Assembly (NCBI GenBank): GCA_023213395.1
Contig: CM041465.1
Span: 195,121,741-195,185,740, forward strand
Direction: 5' to 3'
DNA: 64,000 nt
Source: Cycas panzhihuaensis
Lineage: Eukaryota; Cycadophyta
The notes under the pieces were generated by a model. The model was not told the origin of the DNA. It searched no databases and saw nothing but the letters and a program-made list of their open reading frames with translations. A program made the translations under genes and the position numbers. Shown one piece after another: positions 11,484-22,877 of this stretch (positions are counted from its first letter, which is position 1; the number at the start of each line of letters is the position of its first letter).

Positions 11484-11960
11484 CCCAATGTGTATGACTC
11501 CCAAATTGTCTCTGAATTTCTCAAATTTAATTTTTCCCAAAGCCTTCATAAAAATATCTGTTGTTTGATTTTTTGTGCTGCAATAAGTTAACTCTATCTT
11601 GTCTTCTTGTACAAGTTCCCGAATGAAGTGGTATTGAGTTTCAATATGCTTTGTTCTTCCATGGAATATTGGATTTTTAGCCATTTGAATAGTGCTTTGA
11701 TTGTCACAACAAATTCTAGTGGGACCTTGCTGTTTAATTTGAAAATCCTATAAAAGTCTTCTTAACCATATTGATTCACAGGCTCTTGATACTGCGGCTT
11801 TATACTCTACTTTGGCTGTGGATAAGGAAATGATATTTTGTTTCTTTGTACTCCAAGCTACCGTTGCTGATCCCATACTAAATACATAACCTATGGTAGA
11901 TTTTCTATCATCAACATCACCAGCCCAATCTGAATATGTATAACCAGTTAACTAAAATTT
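11484..11960 (-). pseudogene. B RNase H
   Basis: On the minus strand, SDWAGDVDDRKSTIGYVFSM is followed by STKKQNIISLSTAKVEYKAA and then CCDNQSTIQMAKNPIFHGRT. These are the copia RNase H blocks with the catalytic D (SDWAGD), E (KVEY) and D (CDNQS) all kept. The C-terminal frame 11684-11394 runs on through the PPT into the LTR. Only scattered stops interrupt it, so this is among the better preserved domains of the window. Confidence 0.88.
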
Positions 11961-11979
11961 GGATGTAGCTTTGTAGTAT

Positions 11980-12960
11980 AACCCAAATCTTGGAGTCCCT
12001 TTAAGGTATCTAAGGATTCTTTTAGCAGCTTGCCAATGAGATGTCTTTAGATCTTGCATAAATATGGACACAACACTTACCGAATATGTTATATCAGGTC
12101 GAGTAGAAGTTAAATATATTAGGTTGCCAATCAGTTGTCTATAGAGAGTGGGATCAACCGAAGTCGAGTCATCTGTCTTAGAAATTTGATTCCAATTTTT
12201 GTTGGTATTGTCAATGGTTTGTAGTTTGTCATTTTAAATCTTTGTAGAAGATCTAATATATATTTACGTTGAGAGATAAACAGTCCTTGTTTATCCTGCC
12301 AAACTTCCAATCCTAGGAAGTAATGCATAAGGCCTAAATCTGTCATCTCAAATTCCTTACACATATCATCTTTAAATTGATTTAAAAAATAGGAGTTATT
12401 TCTAGTATAAATTAAATCGTTCACATAGAGTCCTACAATCAATATCAAATTTCCCTTAATTTGGGTGTATAGATTTGGATCTGGTTGAGATCTTTCAAAC
12501 CTTTGATATTTAAGATACTTGTCTATATGAGAATACCAAGCCCTAAGTGCTTGTTTTAGACCATATAGTGCCTTCTTTAACTTGTACACTTTGTTTTCTT
12601 CCCCCCTGACTTTAAAACCGAGGGGTTAAGTCACATAGATATCTTCTTTGATATAACCATTTAAGAAAGAACTTTTTACATCCATTTGATAAACTTTACA
12701 ACCTATTTGGGCGGCTAAACTTATTATCATGTGAACAATTTCCATCCTAGCGACTGGGGTAAATGTTTCGGTATAGTCTATGCCTTCTCTTTGGGCATAT
12801 CCTTTAGCAACTAAATGAGCTTTATATTTATCAATGGAGCCATTGGAGTGGAACTTGGTCTTATAAACCCATTTGGTTCCAATAACTTTCTTCTTTGGTG
12901 GTAAATCTACAAGTTCCCAAGTATCATTCTTAAGGATGGACTTATATTCCTCTTTCATGG
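11980..12960 (-). pseudogene. B reverse transcriptase (copia)
   Basis: Frame 12958-12626 opens with MKEEYKSILKNDTWELVDLP and GTKWVYKTKFHSNGSIDKYK, then CKVYQMDVKSSFLNGYIKED. Frame 12589-12131 has MYKLKKALYGLKQALRAWY and the active-site region LYVNDLIYT. The YVDD box is changed to YVND, losing the first catalytic aspartate. A small shift near 12600-12620 separates the two halves. Apart from these breaks the domain is close to consensus. Confidence 0.9.
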
Positions 12961-13349
12961 CTTTCTGCCAACACTCATGTTAATTAGGTTTGAGGCCCAT
13001 GAATTTCGAGTAGCTTGCTCATTAGAGCAAAGTTGACCTTTTGTGAGCATGTAGATCTTCTATTGTTATCCATTATATTTCCTAAGTCATGGTTACGTTA
13101 AACCCATTTGAGTAGATGTTGTGATGGAGGTTGAGATGATGTTGCTTCCCTAGCGGGTTCCTGAATATTTCTCCACATAAGAGGCACATATTTGGATTTA
13201 TTTGATGTGTCAAATTTAATGGCAATGTCCTTTTGTTATTCTTGATTATTTTGGTAGTAGTTGTCTTCTTGAAATTTGACGTCCCTACTTACTATAACTT
13301 TTCTTGATTTTGGATCATAAACTTTGTAGGATTTTGATGATTCACTATA

Positions 13350-14260
13350 TCCAATAAAGATACTTTTGACACTATGGTCATCTAATTTAGTTCTTCTTTA
13401 GTCATGAACATGGGCATAGGCTAAATATCCAAATACCCTAAGGTGATATATACTAGGTTTATAACTAGTATATGCTTCTTCTGGAGTTTTCCACCTAAGT
13501 GCTTTGGTAGAACATCTATTAAATAGATAGATGGCTGTATGAACTACTTCTGCCCAAAATTCATGGCCCAAGCTTTTATCTTTAAGCATTCATCGTGTCA
13601 TTTCTACGATAGTTATATTTTTCCTTTCCGTTACACCATTTTGTTGTGGGGTGTAGGGGTTGGTAAGCTATCTCCTAATCCCATGACAGATACAATAATC
13701 CTTGAAAGTATTAGAGGTAAACTCTCCCCTATTATCTGATCTTAGAAAAAGGATATGATATCCACTTTGTCGCTCAATGAAGGTTTTGAAATCAACAAAG
13801 TAGTCGAAAGCATCAAATTTATATTTTAGAAAGAACACCCATGTCTTTCTTGTAAAATCATCAATAAATGTGAGAAAATACTTGACACCTACCAAGGAGG
13901 GAGTAGTCATTGGTCTACAAATATCTGTGTATACTAGATGAAGCAGGATAAACGCTCGATGGCTAAAATCTGGAAAGCTTTCTCTATGTTGTTTTCCAAG
14001 AAGGCATCCCTCACACAACTCTTTATTAACATCAATAGGTGGTAAACCATTAACCATATCTAATATTTTCATTAGAGCTAAATTGTTGTAGTTAAGATGA
14101 CCGAAATGTCGATGCCATAAATCACTATCCATAGTAGTTGAGGTTCTAAAGGCATAGGTATCTGAAGGGGTGAGGGTAAGCTTAAATAAATGATCTTTAG
14201 TCATTATACCTCTAGCAACAATAGCTTTATTTTATCTCTTGTCTTTGATGACACATTCGT
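13350..14260 (-). pseudogene. B GAG-pre-integrase and integrase
   Basis: Frame 14204-13668 contains LWHRHFGHLNYNNLALM and CEGCLLGKQHRESFP (the His-Cys zinc-binding N-terminus), followed by YTDICRPM and LRSDNRGEFTSNTF, the first two catalytic aspartates. YTPQQNGVTERKN with the third acidic residue lies near 13680-13620 in another frame. Frame 13589-13398 continues FWAEVVHTAIYLFNRCSTKA. All three D-D-E residues are present, but a frame break separates the last. Confidence 0.9.
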
Positions 14261-14540
14261 CGTTGTCAAAAATCACCTTATAATCTTGTCCCATCATCTG
14301 TCCTACCGATAGTAAGTTTTTACTTAAAGCAGGGGCGTATAGAACATCATTCAAGTATCTATATTCACCAATATCAGTTAATAAGGTAATGATACCTTTT
14401 CTAATCGATTTGTGAGAAGTATTATCTCCAAACATAATTGATTCTTTTCTATTTTTATCCAAAGTTTGAAATAAATGTTCTTTATGGGTCATGTAGGTGG
14501 AACAACCCAAATCAATATACCAATTATCATTCTCTTCTTC
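14232..14540 (-). pseudogene. B aspartic protease
   Basis: The minus strand reads WYIDLGCSTYMTHKEHLF and then FGDNTSHKSIRKGIITLL, ending in YLNDVLYAPALSKNLLSVGQ. This is the copia protease layout, with the catalytic D-S-G altered to D-L-G. The 92-codon frame is open; loss of the active-site Ser is expected to impair it. Confidence 0.82.
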
Positions 14541-14639
14541 CTTAGCGAAAAAGCTAGATAGAAATAACCTATTATTAATTTTTTATTCCGATGAATTTGA
14601 AGTATGTCCTCTAGGGGGTGGTCCATGTTTTAAAAAATA

Positions 14640-15720
14640 TTTATCTTCAGTGTGACCATTTTTATGACAATAAGTACAATATAATTGATCTCTTTTTCTA
14701 TAACTGAGACTTTGACTCCTTGGTTGAGAATGATCAAGATTGAAAGATCTCACCATTTCCTCATAGAATTGAGTAGGATTGTTTCTTGGTTGGTTATCAC
14801 GATAGTTCTGAGTTGATCGTGAAGGTTACGAATTCCCATGACAATGTGGACAACAAGGATGATTATCAACTTAGCTTCTTTGGTTGGGATTTCTTAGAGC
14901 ATTAGGATTTCTTGGAGGGTGTTCATGTTGTGGGGGTCCTCCTTGTCTATTTTTGTGAGGGGCTTGATATCATGGAGGATCTTCTCTGGTTTCATTTCTA
15001 GGATTTCCATCTTTTCTCGTTGGAGGAAATTAGTTTTATTTTGAGGTTCCTACTTGAGAGTTAGATTGAATGTGGGCCTTTGTAGCAAAGGCATGTTCTA
15101 AAGTTTCATTTGTATTTTGTTGCTCTTCTATAGACATGAGCATAGCACTAAGTTGTTCTACTTTAAGGGTACTTAGATCTTTTGATACACTAATACTAGT
15201 AGCTACCATTTCAAAACATCTTACAGCTCCTACACATCTAAGGATTCATTCAACTACCCTTTGTTCGGTTAAGGTATCCCCAAGTGACCTCATTTGGTTA
15301 ACGATATCTTGAACTTTGGTCATGGATTTAGTTACTGATTCGTGAGGTATCATACGTAAATTTTTGAACTTACTTCTCAAGTTTTGTAATTTAGAGGAGA
15401 CGGCTCCTTCACATATAAGTTGTAAAGTGTCCCAAACCTCTTTAGACTTAATGAATTCACTAACTGTGGAAATACATGATTTTCTAATGCATAAATGATA
15501 AGGGCTAATACTTCATTATTCTTGTTTACATTTTCTTTGTATGTAACTTTTTCTGCATCGATTGGATTTGGTCCTAATTCATTCTAACCAGTTCTCATTA
15601 TATCCCACATATTGTTTGCTATGAGGATAGACCTCATCCTCCTACTCTAGTTAAGCAAATTATTTCCATCAAATTTTGGGATAATCATGTTCCTAAAACT
15701 AGACGTTATTTTGAACTAAA
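14640..15720 (-). pseudogene. B gag with zinc knuckle, degenerate
   Basis: On minus, gag begins near 15700 as MIIPKFDGNNLLN and runs through NNMWDIMRTG and a LIIYALENHVFPQLV-type block. A zinc knuckle at about 14690-14650 reads CTYCHKNGHTEDKY, with the fourth ligand Cys changed to Tyr. The Gln/Asn/Gly-rich stretch 15010-14700 is the usual copia gag tail. Several stops occur. Confidence 0.8.
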
Positions 15721-17175
15721 ATTGTGTAAAATGTGATAAATGTAATATCAAAAAGGTTAAATGTGAATATTAAAAAATATTTGAATGTAAAAATTTTTAA
15801 AAATGTTTAAATAAATAAAAAAAATTCTAAATATATCCCAAAATTTTCTCAAAGTTTTGAATAAGTGAACTAGGACCTATAAAGGTTACTAGGCTCTAAG
15901 TTTAAGTTTCTCCTGGGCCAACCTTTAGTTGCTATTCTGTCTAGTGGTGCCTTCCCACAAATGGTAAAACAGGGACCCAATATATCGGTACATGAGCGCC
16001 AGGCTCTATATACCTTAGTACGCAGGCTACTAAGAAGCCTTTGACACCCTCCTAAATTATTGGTCCACCTGCGTCGGACTTATGCCTAACGACAGATCTA
16101 GCGGTGAAGGTTCTCGAACCAAGGCACTCACCCTCTCTAAGTCTAGCCTTTGTCTCCAAACACCATGAAATGAACAGGTTCTACACTTCAACCTGCCACC
16201 GATTACACCTGGTAGCTAATGGTTGTCCTCATCCAATATGAGTAGGCCGATTAGCGTGTGCAGGATGGTAACTTTAGGGGTCATAACTGCTTCCTTTGCA
16301 AGGCTAGAAAAATATGGTGGTTCAATTCAGAATTATCTTGTTTAATGTGAAAATTAAACTAATTAGCAATGTGGTCTTACTTAGAAGGAAAAAAAAATCC
16401 TTTGATATAATAAAGAAAAAACTAGAAAGTAAAATAATATGCTCTAAGCAAGATAAAATAAATAATAAACTTTTGAAATGATTAAAATCTCATTTTTTTT
16501 TAAATATAATACTCTTTAAATGGATGAAATATGTCTTTAAAAATAAAATTAAATACAATTTTTATAAGTGCAAAAAAAATGATATTTTTCAATAATAATG
16601 AACAAAATAAATGTATGTTTTTTAAATAAATGACACACTTATGATATAAAATTTCAAGTACACTTCTGAAGTATAATGATAAATAAGAAAACTTTCAACA
16701 ATTATGCATTTTAAAGTAAACTTTAAAAATATAAACATAACAAGGATCCTGTTCACTTATACAAAGCTGAAATAAACTTGAAATATAAAGAGTTTTTAAC
16801 ATTTAATTTCTCAAATGAGTAAATATAAAACTTCAATGCAAGAAAAAATGACTTTCCTTTTTAGTATAAAAAAAACTTTGCCTTGAGGAAGATATATATA
16901 GCTGAAAAATGAAATATATGTATGTATATTTTTAGTTGCTTTATGAACAATTTCTATTATTAAACAACTTAAAAATGCTTATATGAAGGTCAAGTAGAAA
17001 CCTTAAACATATATTATGAACAACCAATGAGAAATAAAATAAAATTTTCTTTAAAAAATTTGAAGGACAAGCCTATTAGGATGTACTTATATACTCAACT
17101 TTGACAGCTTGAAAACTATACTAAACAATGTCAGAATAACTTAAAATCATACCAATATGTAGATTAATAAAATAT

Positions 17176-17327
17176 GAATCCAATGGAACTAACCGTTTTA
17201 AAAACAGGTTCCAATAAGTCAAGATTTGAATGATTCAAAGGTACAGACCTTGAATCCAATTGAACTAACCGTTTTAAAAACAGGTTCCAATAAGTCAAGA
17301 TTTGAATGATTCAAAGGTACAGACCTT
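17176..17327. repeat. 76-bp tandem duplication in B leader
   Basis: 17176-17251 is repeated at 17252-17327 with one mismatch (CAATGG against CAATTG). The near-identity contrasts with the roughly 10% divergence of B's LTRs, so the duplication arose well after insertion. Confidence 0.95.
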
Positions 17328-18498
17328 CTTTTGAGGCCTAACAAGAGTAGGGAGCTCAAAATTGCATAAAATTGCTAATAAAACTTTAGAAAGTGTTGAA
17401 AAAAGGTCAAATATGTTTTGTAAAACTACTACATATATTTTTTGTTGAAAATTTTTAAAAATTTTTATATGAAAATATGCGAAAAATGACAGATTGAGGC
17501 TCTTAAATAGTCCAACTTTAATGGATTTGAAAATAAGTAAAAACATCTTAAAACGTATGAAAAACTATGTCAGTTCAAAGGGGAATGAGTCAGCTTCCCA
17601 ACAAAACTGACGGAACTGAATTTGGATGTGAAACATAAAAGTCACGATAAAAATAGTAACAAGTACCTTTATGTAAAAATATTAAAAAAACGCTAAAAAC
17701 TAGTAAAATGTCAATTTTAATGATTAAAATAACGGTTAAAATAAATTAAAAAAAATAAAATAAAATATAGGTAATAAATTTTATTGAATATAGATCAATG
17801 TAGAATAAATTTAAGCAGAAAATAGTTTTTCGGTAAGAAAATACAATCAGTTCAAAAAATAATTTTACAAAATATTTTTAAAAAGGCTGAAAAAATGACC
17901 AATTAACTTTAAATCAACCGAAATGGGGTCAAATCAGCATCAAATTGGTCATATGACTAGTCAAAAATGATCTACAAAAAAATTATGATTCAATGAAGCT
18001 AGTTTTGTCTAAAACTGATGAGCCAATGAGGAGTTATGGCAAAAAAATGCCAATAACCCTATATAAAAATAAAAAAAGAAAAAAAATAAAAGAAAAAAAG
18101 GATTTTATGTTTTTGTTAGCCACTTTGCAATGGCTAACGGTCACATGAAAATGATCTTATAACTAGGGGCTACTATCAAGAGGGCTATATACTTTTAAAA
18201 TAGAACTCAAAAATTTATAAAATATAATTAAATTTTTCTATACTTTATGAAAAAATAATAAAATTATATGCCAACCAATTTGCTTAACAAGAAGAAACAA
18301 AGAAATGTGTAAAGATCTCAGAAAGAATCAATTTAAAGCTACTAAAGAATAACCGAGACGCTATTAATCAAATCGCACAAATATATATTAGAAAAAGAAA
18401 AAAAATGGAATAAAAAAGAAAGAAAAACAGGTGTGAAATGCAGCCGCACAAAATCATTAATAAAAAACGGGTGGAGCGTATGTGTAGCTGGAGAAAAT

Positions 18499-18831
18499 CA
18501 TGGGCGGGTTCAGCGAAGAGACGCAGGTGAGTACGGTTTAAAATTTGGAAACTATTAGTGGTTCGGATGATGGTTATCAGCTTTAGCTCTTACCCAGGTG
18601 CATGAATCTGATTATGTCTACACCAGAGGTTAAGGTTCCCAGTTAGAATGGGGAGGTTCTGGTGAGCAGCAGCTCCGAGTATGCCAGATTTGTTTTAAAT
18701 CGCGTATTGCATGTAAAGTGGTCTAAGGTCATGCTAACCAGAATGGTCGGTATACTGCGTGAAATGCAGCTAAATAAGAATCAGATTGAGGTTTTCTTGA
18801 AGAAGGTATTTAGTTGGATGAAAAGGGCAGA
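18499..18831 (+). pseudogene. Possible captured host-gene fragment in B leader (antisense to B)
   Basis: Seen: ATGGGCGGGTTCAGCGAAG starts a short frame ending CAG|GTGAGT, then a 66-bp AT-rich stretch ends CTCTTACCCAG. After it, from about 18610 to 18838, one frame reads MSTPEVKVPS, one stop, NGEVLVSSSSEYARFVLNRV and then LHVKWSKVMLTRMVGILREM, finishing KKVFSWMKRAEP. It resembles no transposon domain and its codon use looks exonic. Inference: a host-gene fragment carried by the element. A weak memory-based resemblance to the N-terminal part of plant FANCI-like proteins was noted but is unverified. Confidence 0.35.
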
Positions 18832-20014
18832 GCCTTAGATTTATGTTCATATAAATCACAGTGGTTCATTAAATGCTTCCCGTTTACCCTTTCGGACTCG
18901 AAGAATAACAGATTGTTGGAGTCCATGACAAAATACTGCACATAAACAAGTCGCTAGGGATTGTGCAGGAGAGGCATCGGGCCAGAAATGGCGTAGATAC
19001 CAAGAACAGAGGGTGGTAAATAGGCGACAGGGCTGTAAATACCAAGGGAAACTATAACCGAAATCTTTCTTATCTGGCTAAGAATGGACATGGTCAATTT
19101 GTGCTATCCTTGGATGTGATTGACTTCAGAAAGAGTCTCTCAAAACATCTTCCTTGGGTTCTTATGTTCACTCAGAAATGAAATCTTATAGTACTATCTC
19201 AGATGCCAAAGTTACTAATTCAGTGAGGACAGAATCATAAACTTACATTCAATCTGGTAGTAGTGAACATGAGTTGAATTCTAAATCCAAAAGCTTTAAG
19301 TGTGCTATTATTTTACCATTAAGAACACTGTATAAAAGCACACTAAGTGGACCAGCGCAACAAATGTCAAACAAAATATTTACTGTCGAAAGGATGATAG
19401 TTGTTCTTGTGAGCAATTTTCATAGAGTTGAGCTATTGTGGGGGAAGTGGAGACTAAATAGCAAATGCGACACAAATTGCGGCAGCAGTCGTAACAAACC
19501 CGAGGTGCGCTTCTTAAAATGAGTGGGGGGTGGTGGACGCTTGCGTGGAGAAGAATATGATGGCAAAGAACGGCTCCCACGGTGATGGGGAAGAACAAAG
19601 AAAAAAAAGGACAGCCTCTTTATAGAAAAGAATTTGATGCAAAGCTCATAGACGTAAATTGAGCATGCAAGTTCGAGGTAATGCGAGTGCACACAGATGC
19701 ATTAACTCAAATACATATCACAAAAAAAATGTACCATACAATGGAGCCAGAAACAAAGTAAAATTTCAAAGTATATCAAAGAAATTTATTTATTTATTTA
19801 TATATGAATATCAAAGTACGAAGAACCTGGTAATCTCGTTTGTAGTACTGGCTTCAAAGCGTGATAGCTTCATACATGATGGATGAAACTCCAAACCATT
19901 TTCTCTAATGAGCAGGTGTGCTTGTCAAGATTTCAACCATTAGTCATATGCAAGTGTTTTATTGAATATATGAGAAGCTAAATCAAATGTAAGCAAAATA
20001 TCAACTCTAACCTT

Positions 20015-20027
20015 GCTCTGATACCAA
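20015..20027 (-). other. B primer-binding site, tRNA-iMet type
   Basis: The minus strand reads TTGGTATCAGAGC, an exact match to the usual initiator tRNA-Met site, one base inside the LTR. Confidence 0.92.
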
Positions 20028-20028
20028 A

Positions 20029-20367
20029 TGATCGAGCTGGAGGAGCAGAGTGGGACTTTAGAACGAGAGCAATTTGAGTATAATGGTGATTTCTGATAAT
20101 TGGCGGTGTTGATAAACACCTGGGAGGTATTCCCATCCCTTAAATAATGAATTTTGGGGAGGTGTCGAGCGCCATCACCCTAACTGTACATTAACCAATG
20201 TAAATTCAAAATATATTAAAAAATTAACAGTAATACGTACCTCAAGAGAGTGGTGTTAGGTCCAGGCAGTTGTTGAGTGGCTCAAGGTGCCCTAGGAGCC
20301 TTCAAAGGTGGCTTTGAGGGGCCCTAAGCGCTCAGGTGCACTTACCACATTGGAATTATTCCCAACA
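20029..20367 (-). repeat. B 5' LTR
   Basis: On minus it starts TGTTGGGAATAATTCC and ends CTCGATCA; 339 bp. The right flank atatt (20368-20372) is the target duplication. Confidence 0.94.
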
Positions 20368-20372
20368 ATATT

Positions 20373-20537
20373 TCAGTTTGTTTGTCAGTTACTCTATTTA
20401 GTCTCTTTTTGGTCTGCAGGCTCATTCTCAGCACACAAGTATCAATTCATCTTGAAACTTTACGAGCCCCTTGCTACCTAGGATATGTCACTGACTCTAA
20501 ATTTTTGCGACAAAATGTCTCTTTATTGGTGAGATCC
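20373..20537 (+). other. A internal segment 2, non-coding
   Basis: It aligns with D 29145-29300: both share a GGTCTGCAGGCTCATTCTCA block followed by a similar TTTACgAgC/CCTTgCTg stretch. It ends in gatcc (20533-20537), the left target duplication of C. Confidence 0.85.
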
Positions 20538-20874
20538 TGGACCATTCCTTCTCAGAAATCTAGGCTCATAAGAGTGATAATTAGCAGAAAATGAAGCCAA
20601 ATAACATGAGTGCGCAAGCAGATCACAGAAAATGAATCACCAAAATGAGTACCGAAGTACTTTCTCCTTTCAAGATACCATACTCTATCACATTACAAGT
20701 GATTTAACCCTTTAAATACACAAGGGTCTTCATCTTTAATGATTCTATTGGTGGCCCTAGCGGCCTTACATCTTATTGGACGGCTTAGCGGTCCATATGC
20801 ATAACTTACTAAACCCCTTAATCCTTACTTGTTGGTGGTTCCCGCTTGTTAAGGAAAGGTGGGGTTATGTTACA
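20538..20874 (-). repeat. C 3' LTR
   Basis: It matches 26606-26946. On minus it starts TGTAACATAACCCCAC and ends GGTCCA. Confidence 0.94.
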
Positions 20875-20889
20875 AGTCCCCCTCTCTGA
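20875..20889 (-). other. C polypurine tract
   Basis: The minus strand reads CAGAGAGGGGGACT directly before TGTAACATAA of the LTR. Confidence 0.85.
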
Positions 20890-20919
20890 GACACTGAGTC
20901 CTCGCAGCATTGGAGATGC

Positions 20920-21416
20920 GGATGTTACTGGATGAACTCGTCTGGCTCCCAAGTAGCTTCATCTGCATCGCAGCCGACCCACTGTACCAAGTGTTCAAAA
21001 ATAGTACGATTCTGGAGGCGGCACTGGCGACTGGCAAGGATTTTATCATGAGGAATTGTAAGAGTTTGCTCTTCATAGAGAATGGGTAGGGTTGTGTGGG
21101 GTGTAACTTTAGCTCCAAGGTATTTTTTAAGGCAGGACACATGGAAGACATTATGGATATTAGTGTTTGGGGGCAGTTCCAGGGCATAAGGAACTTCGTC
21201 AATTTTGTGCAAGATCTTATAAGGGCCATAGTAGTGAGGGCTTAGTTTATGCCCTTGATATGACTTGAGTTCTTGTTGCTTATAAGGTTGGAGGTGAAGG
21301 TATACAAGATCTTCAATATCAAAGGATCGATCAGATCGGTGGCGGTCTGCAAGTTGCTTTATTCGATTTCGGGCAGTGGCTAAATTTTGTTGAAGGGCAT
21401 GCAAGATTTGATCCAT
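20920..21416 (-). pseudogene. C integrase C-terminus with chromodomain
   Basis: The 163-codon frame is open to the end of the polyprotein. It starts MDQILHALQQNLATARNRIK and VYLHLQPYKQQELKSY, then LSPHYYGPYKILHKIDEVPY (the GPY/F module, as YYGPYKI). Next comes NIHNVFHVSCLKKYLG, and finally a chromodomain: RTIFEHLVQWVGCDADEATW with PDEFIQ after it. Chromodomains in this position are thought to steer integration to marked chromatin. This is the longest uninterrupted chromodomain-bearing frame in the window. Confidence 0.9.
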
Positions 21417-21419
21417 TTC

Positions 21420-22400
21420 TTGAAGCTTTTGTTACACAGAAGATGTTCTAAAGTTTATGGCTAGGGTATGGTGGGAAGGTGGGTGGTAGCCATAAAGAGC
21501 CAAAAAGGGGGACATACCAATGGCAAAATGATGGGAGGAGTTATACCAATACTCAACCAAGGCAAGCTATGAGGTCCACTTAGCTTGTTGTTCTGAGGCA
21601 AAGCAACGTAAATAAGTTTCTAAAGTTTTGTTTAGAACCTCAGATTAGCCATCTATTTATGGGTGGTAGGCAAAGCTCATGTTAAATGAGGTTCCAACAG
21701 CCTTAAAGAGTTCTTACCAAAAGGAGCTAGTAAACTTAGGGTCTCGATCACAAATAATAGATGATGGGAAGCCATGGAGGCAAAATATGAATTGGACATA
21801 TAAGTTCGTGAGACGGGAGGATGAATATGAGGTGTGCACTAGGAGAAAGTGTAAGTACTTGGTTAATTGATCAATGATTACCCAAATGGAGTCAAACCCG
21901 GCAGATGGAGATAAACTCGTGATGAAGTCCATGGCAATATCTTGCCACTTGCCTTAAGGAATATTTAATGGTTGGAGAAGGCCAAGGAGAGGTTTGGTCT
22001 CTACTTTATTTCATTAATAGGTGTCACATTCTAATATGAAGGTGAATATGGTGGTCTTCATGTGGGGCCAAAAGAAATCTGCGTGAATCTGTCGATAAGT
22101 CTTATCGAAGCCAGAGTGGCCATTGAGGGGGGACAAGTGGTATTCTATTAGGATTTTAGGGATGAATGAGGAGGAGGGATGGACAAAGATATGATTATGG
22201 TAGAGGAGGTGATTGTTGAAGGTTGGCCAACCTTTATGGGTAAGAACTTTCTCCTTCCAATTAGGATAGTCAAGTTGGGCTTGATTTTCAACACATAGTT
22301 CATCAAGCCAAAATGGTTGGGGGTTGCTGATGGCATGGAGGCTTGGGTTAGGAACATTGTCGTCGGGATGGAGACGTGAAAGGGCATTTGTTACTGTATT
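21420..22400 (-). pseudogene. C integrase zinc-binding and catalytic core
   Basis: On minus, the chamber H-C-type region near 22060-22000 has FILECDTY with the second Cys of CxxC lost. Frame 21932-21714 reads MDFITSLSPSAGFDSIWVII and then IICDRDPKFTSSFW, containing the first two catalytic aspartates (MDF and DRDP). Near 21660-21600 AYHP-stop-IDG-stop-SEV holds the third residue (E) with two stops inside. Shifts also separate the blocks. Confidence 0.85.
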
Positions 22401-22429
22401 TTCTTTGCCTTTTTTATATGCTATTGAGA

Positions 22430-22875
22430 AGTCAAAGACTTGTAATCGATGAACCCACTTAGCTTATTCTTCAAACAAGACTGGCTGATTCAATAAATTA
22501 TGGAGGCTACGATGATTCGTGAGAATAGTGAACTTAGAGCCTAAGAGATATTTCTGCCATTTATCAATAGCGTGGAGAATAACTTGCATTTCTTTCTGAT
22601 GTGCAGAGAGATGAAGCTTGTGATCTTTTAATTTTTGTCTTTCAAATGCAATGGGATCAGAGTCTTGCATTAGGACTACGCCTAAACTAAATCTTAAAGC
22701 ATCACATTCAAGTTGGAAGGGTTGGTTAAAATTAGGAGTGATGAGGACCGGAGTGGAGGTCATTACAACCTTGAGGTGGGAAAAGACAGCATCTATTTCA
22801 GGAGACCATTTAAAAGCCTCTTTACGAAGGAGGTTGGTTAATGAGGTGGAAAGAGTAGCATAGTTATGCACAAAG
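22430..22875 (-). pseudogene. C RNase H
   Basis: Frame 22871-22464 starts with the RT-RNase H connection ([20 protein letters not shown]) and continues [20 protein letters not shown]. Here the first catalytic Asp is present (ECDA for ETDA). It then runs through HLSAHQKEMQVILHAIDKWQ with the E of the KE-box, and ILTNHRSLHNLLNQ with TNH in place of TDH, so the third acidic residue is lost. Confidence 0.85.
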
Positions 22876-22877
22876 CG

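Larger units (their letters stand above)
15721..20010 (-). other. B leader, 4.3 kb, non-coding for the element
   Basis: Between the primer site and gag there are three parts. 15850-16330 is relatively GC-rich, as in the leaders of C and H. 16340-18450 is extremely AT-rich with a 76-bp tandem duplication. 18450-19990 is of mixed composition and holds a possible captured host-gene fragment on the plus strand. A leader of this size is unusual for copia elements. No element protein domain was seen in it. Confidence 0.75.
11131..20367 (-). mobile_element. Element B: Ty1/copia retrotransposon with unusually long leader, inside A
   Basis: Two 339-bp LTRs (11131-11469 and 20029-20367; about 33 differences, 10%) are flanked by atatt on both sides (11126-11130 and 20368-20372). 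The order on minus is 5' LTR, PBS, a 4.3-kb leader, gag, protease, integrase, RT, RNase H, PPT, 3' LTR. At 9.2 kb it is longer than most plant copia elements, entirely because of the leader. Joining A across the duplication restores a sequence that aligns with D near 29140, which confirms the insertion. Confidence 0.94.

Noticed and set aside
16085-16125. tRNA-like T-arm sequence (GGTTCTCGAACC)
   Set aside because: No matching acceptor, D or anticodon arms at the right distances on either strand, so not a tRNA gene.
20870-21229. 119-codon minus frame overlapping the chromodomain frame of C
   Set aside because: Out of frame with the clear integrase/chromodomain reading and with no similarity; a shadow frame.
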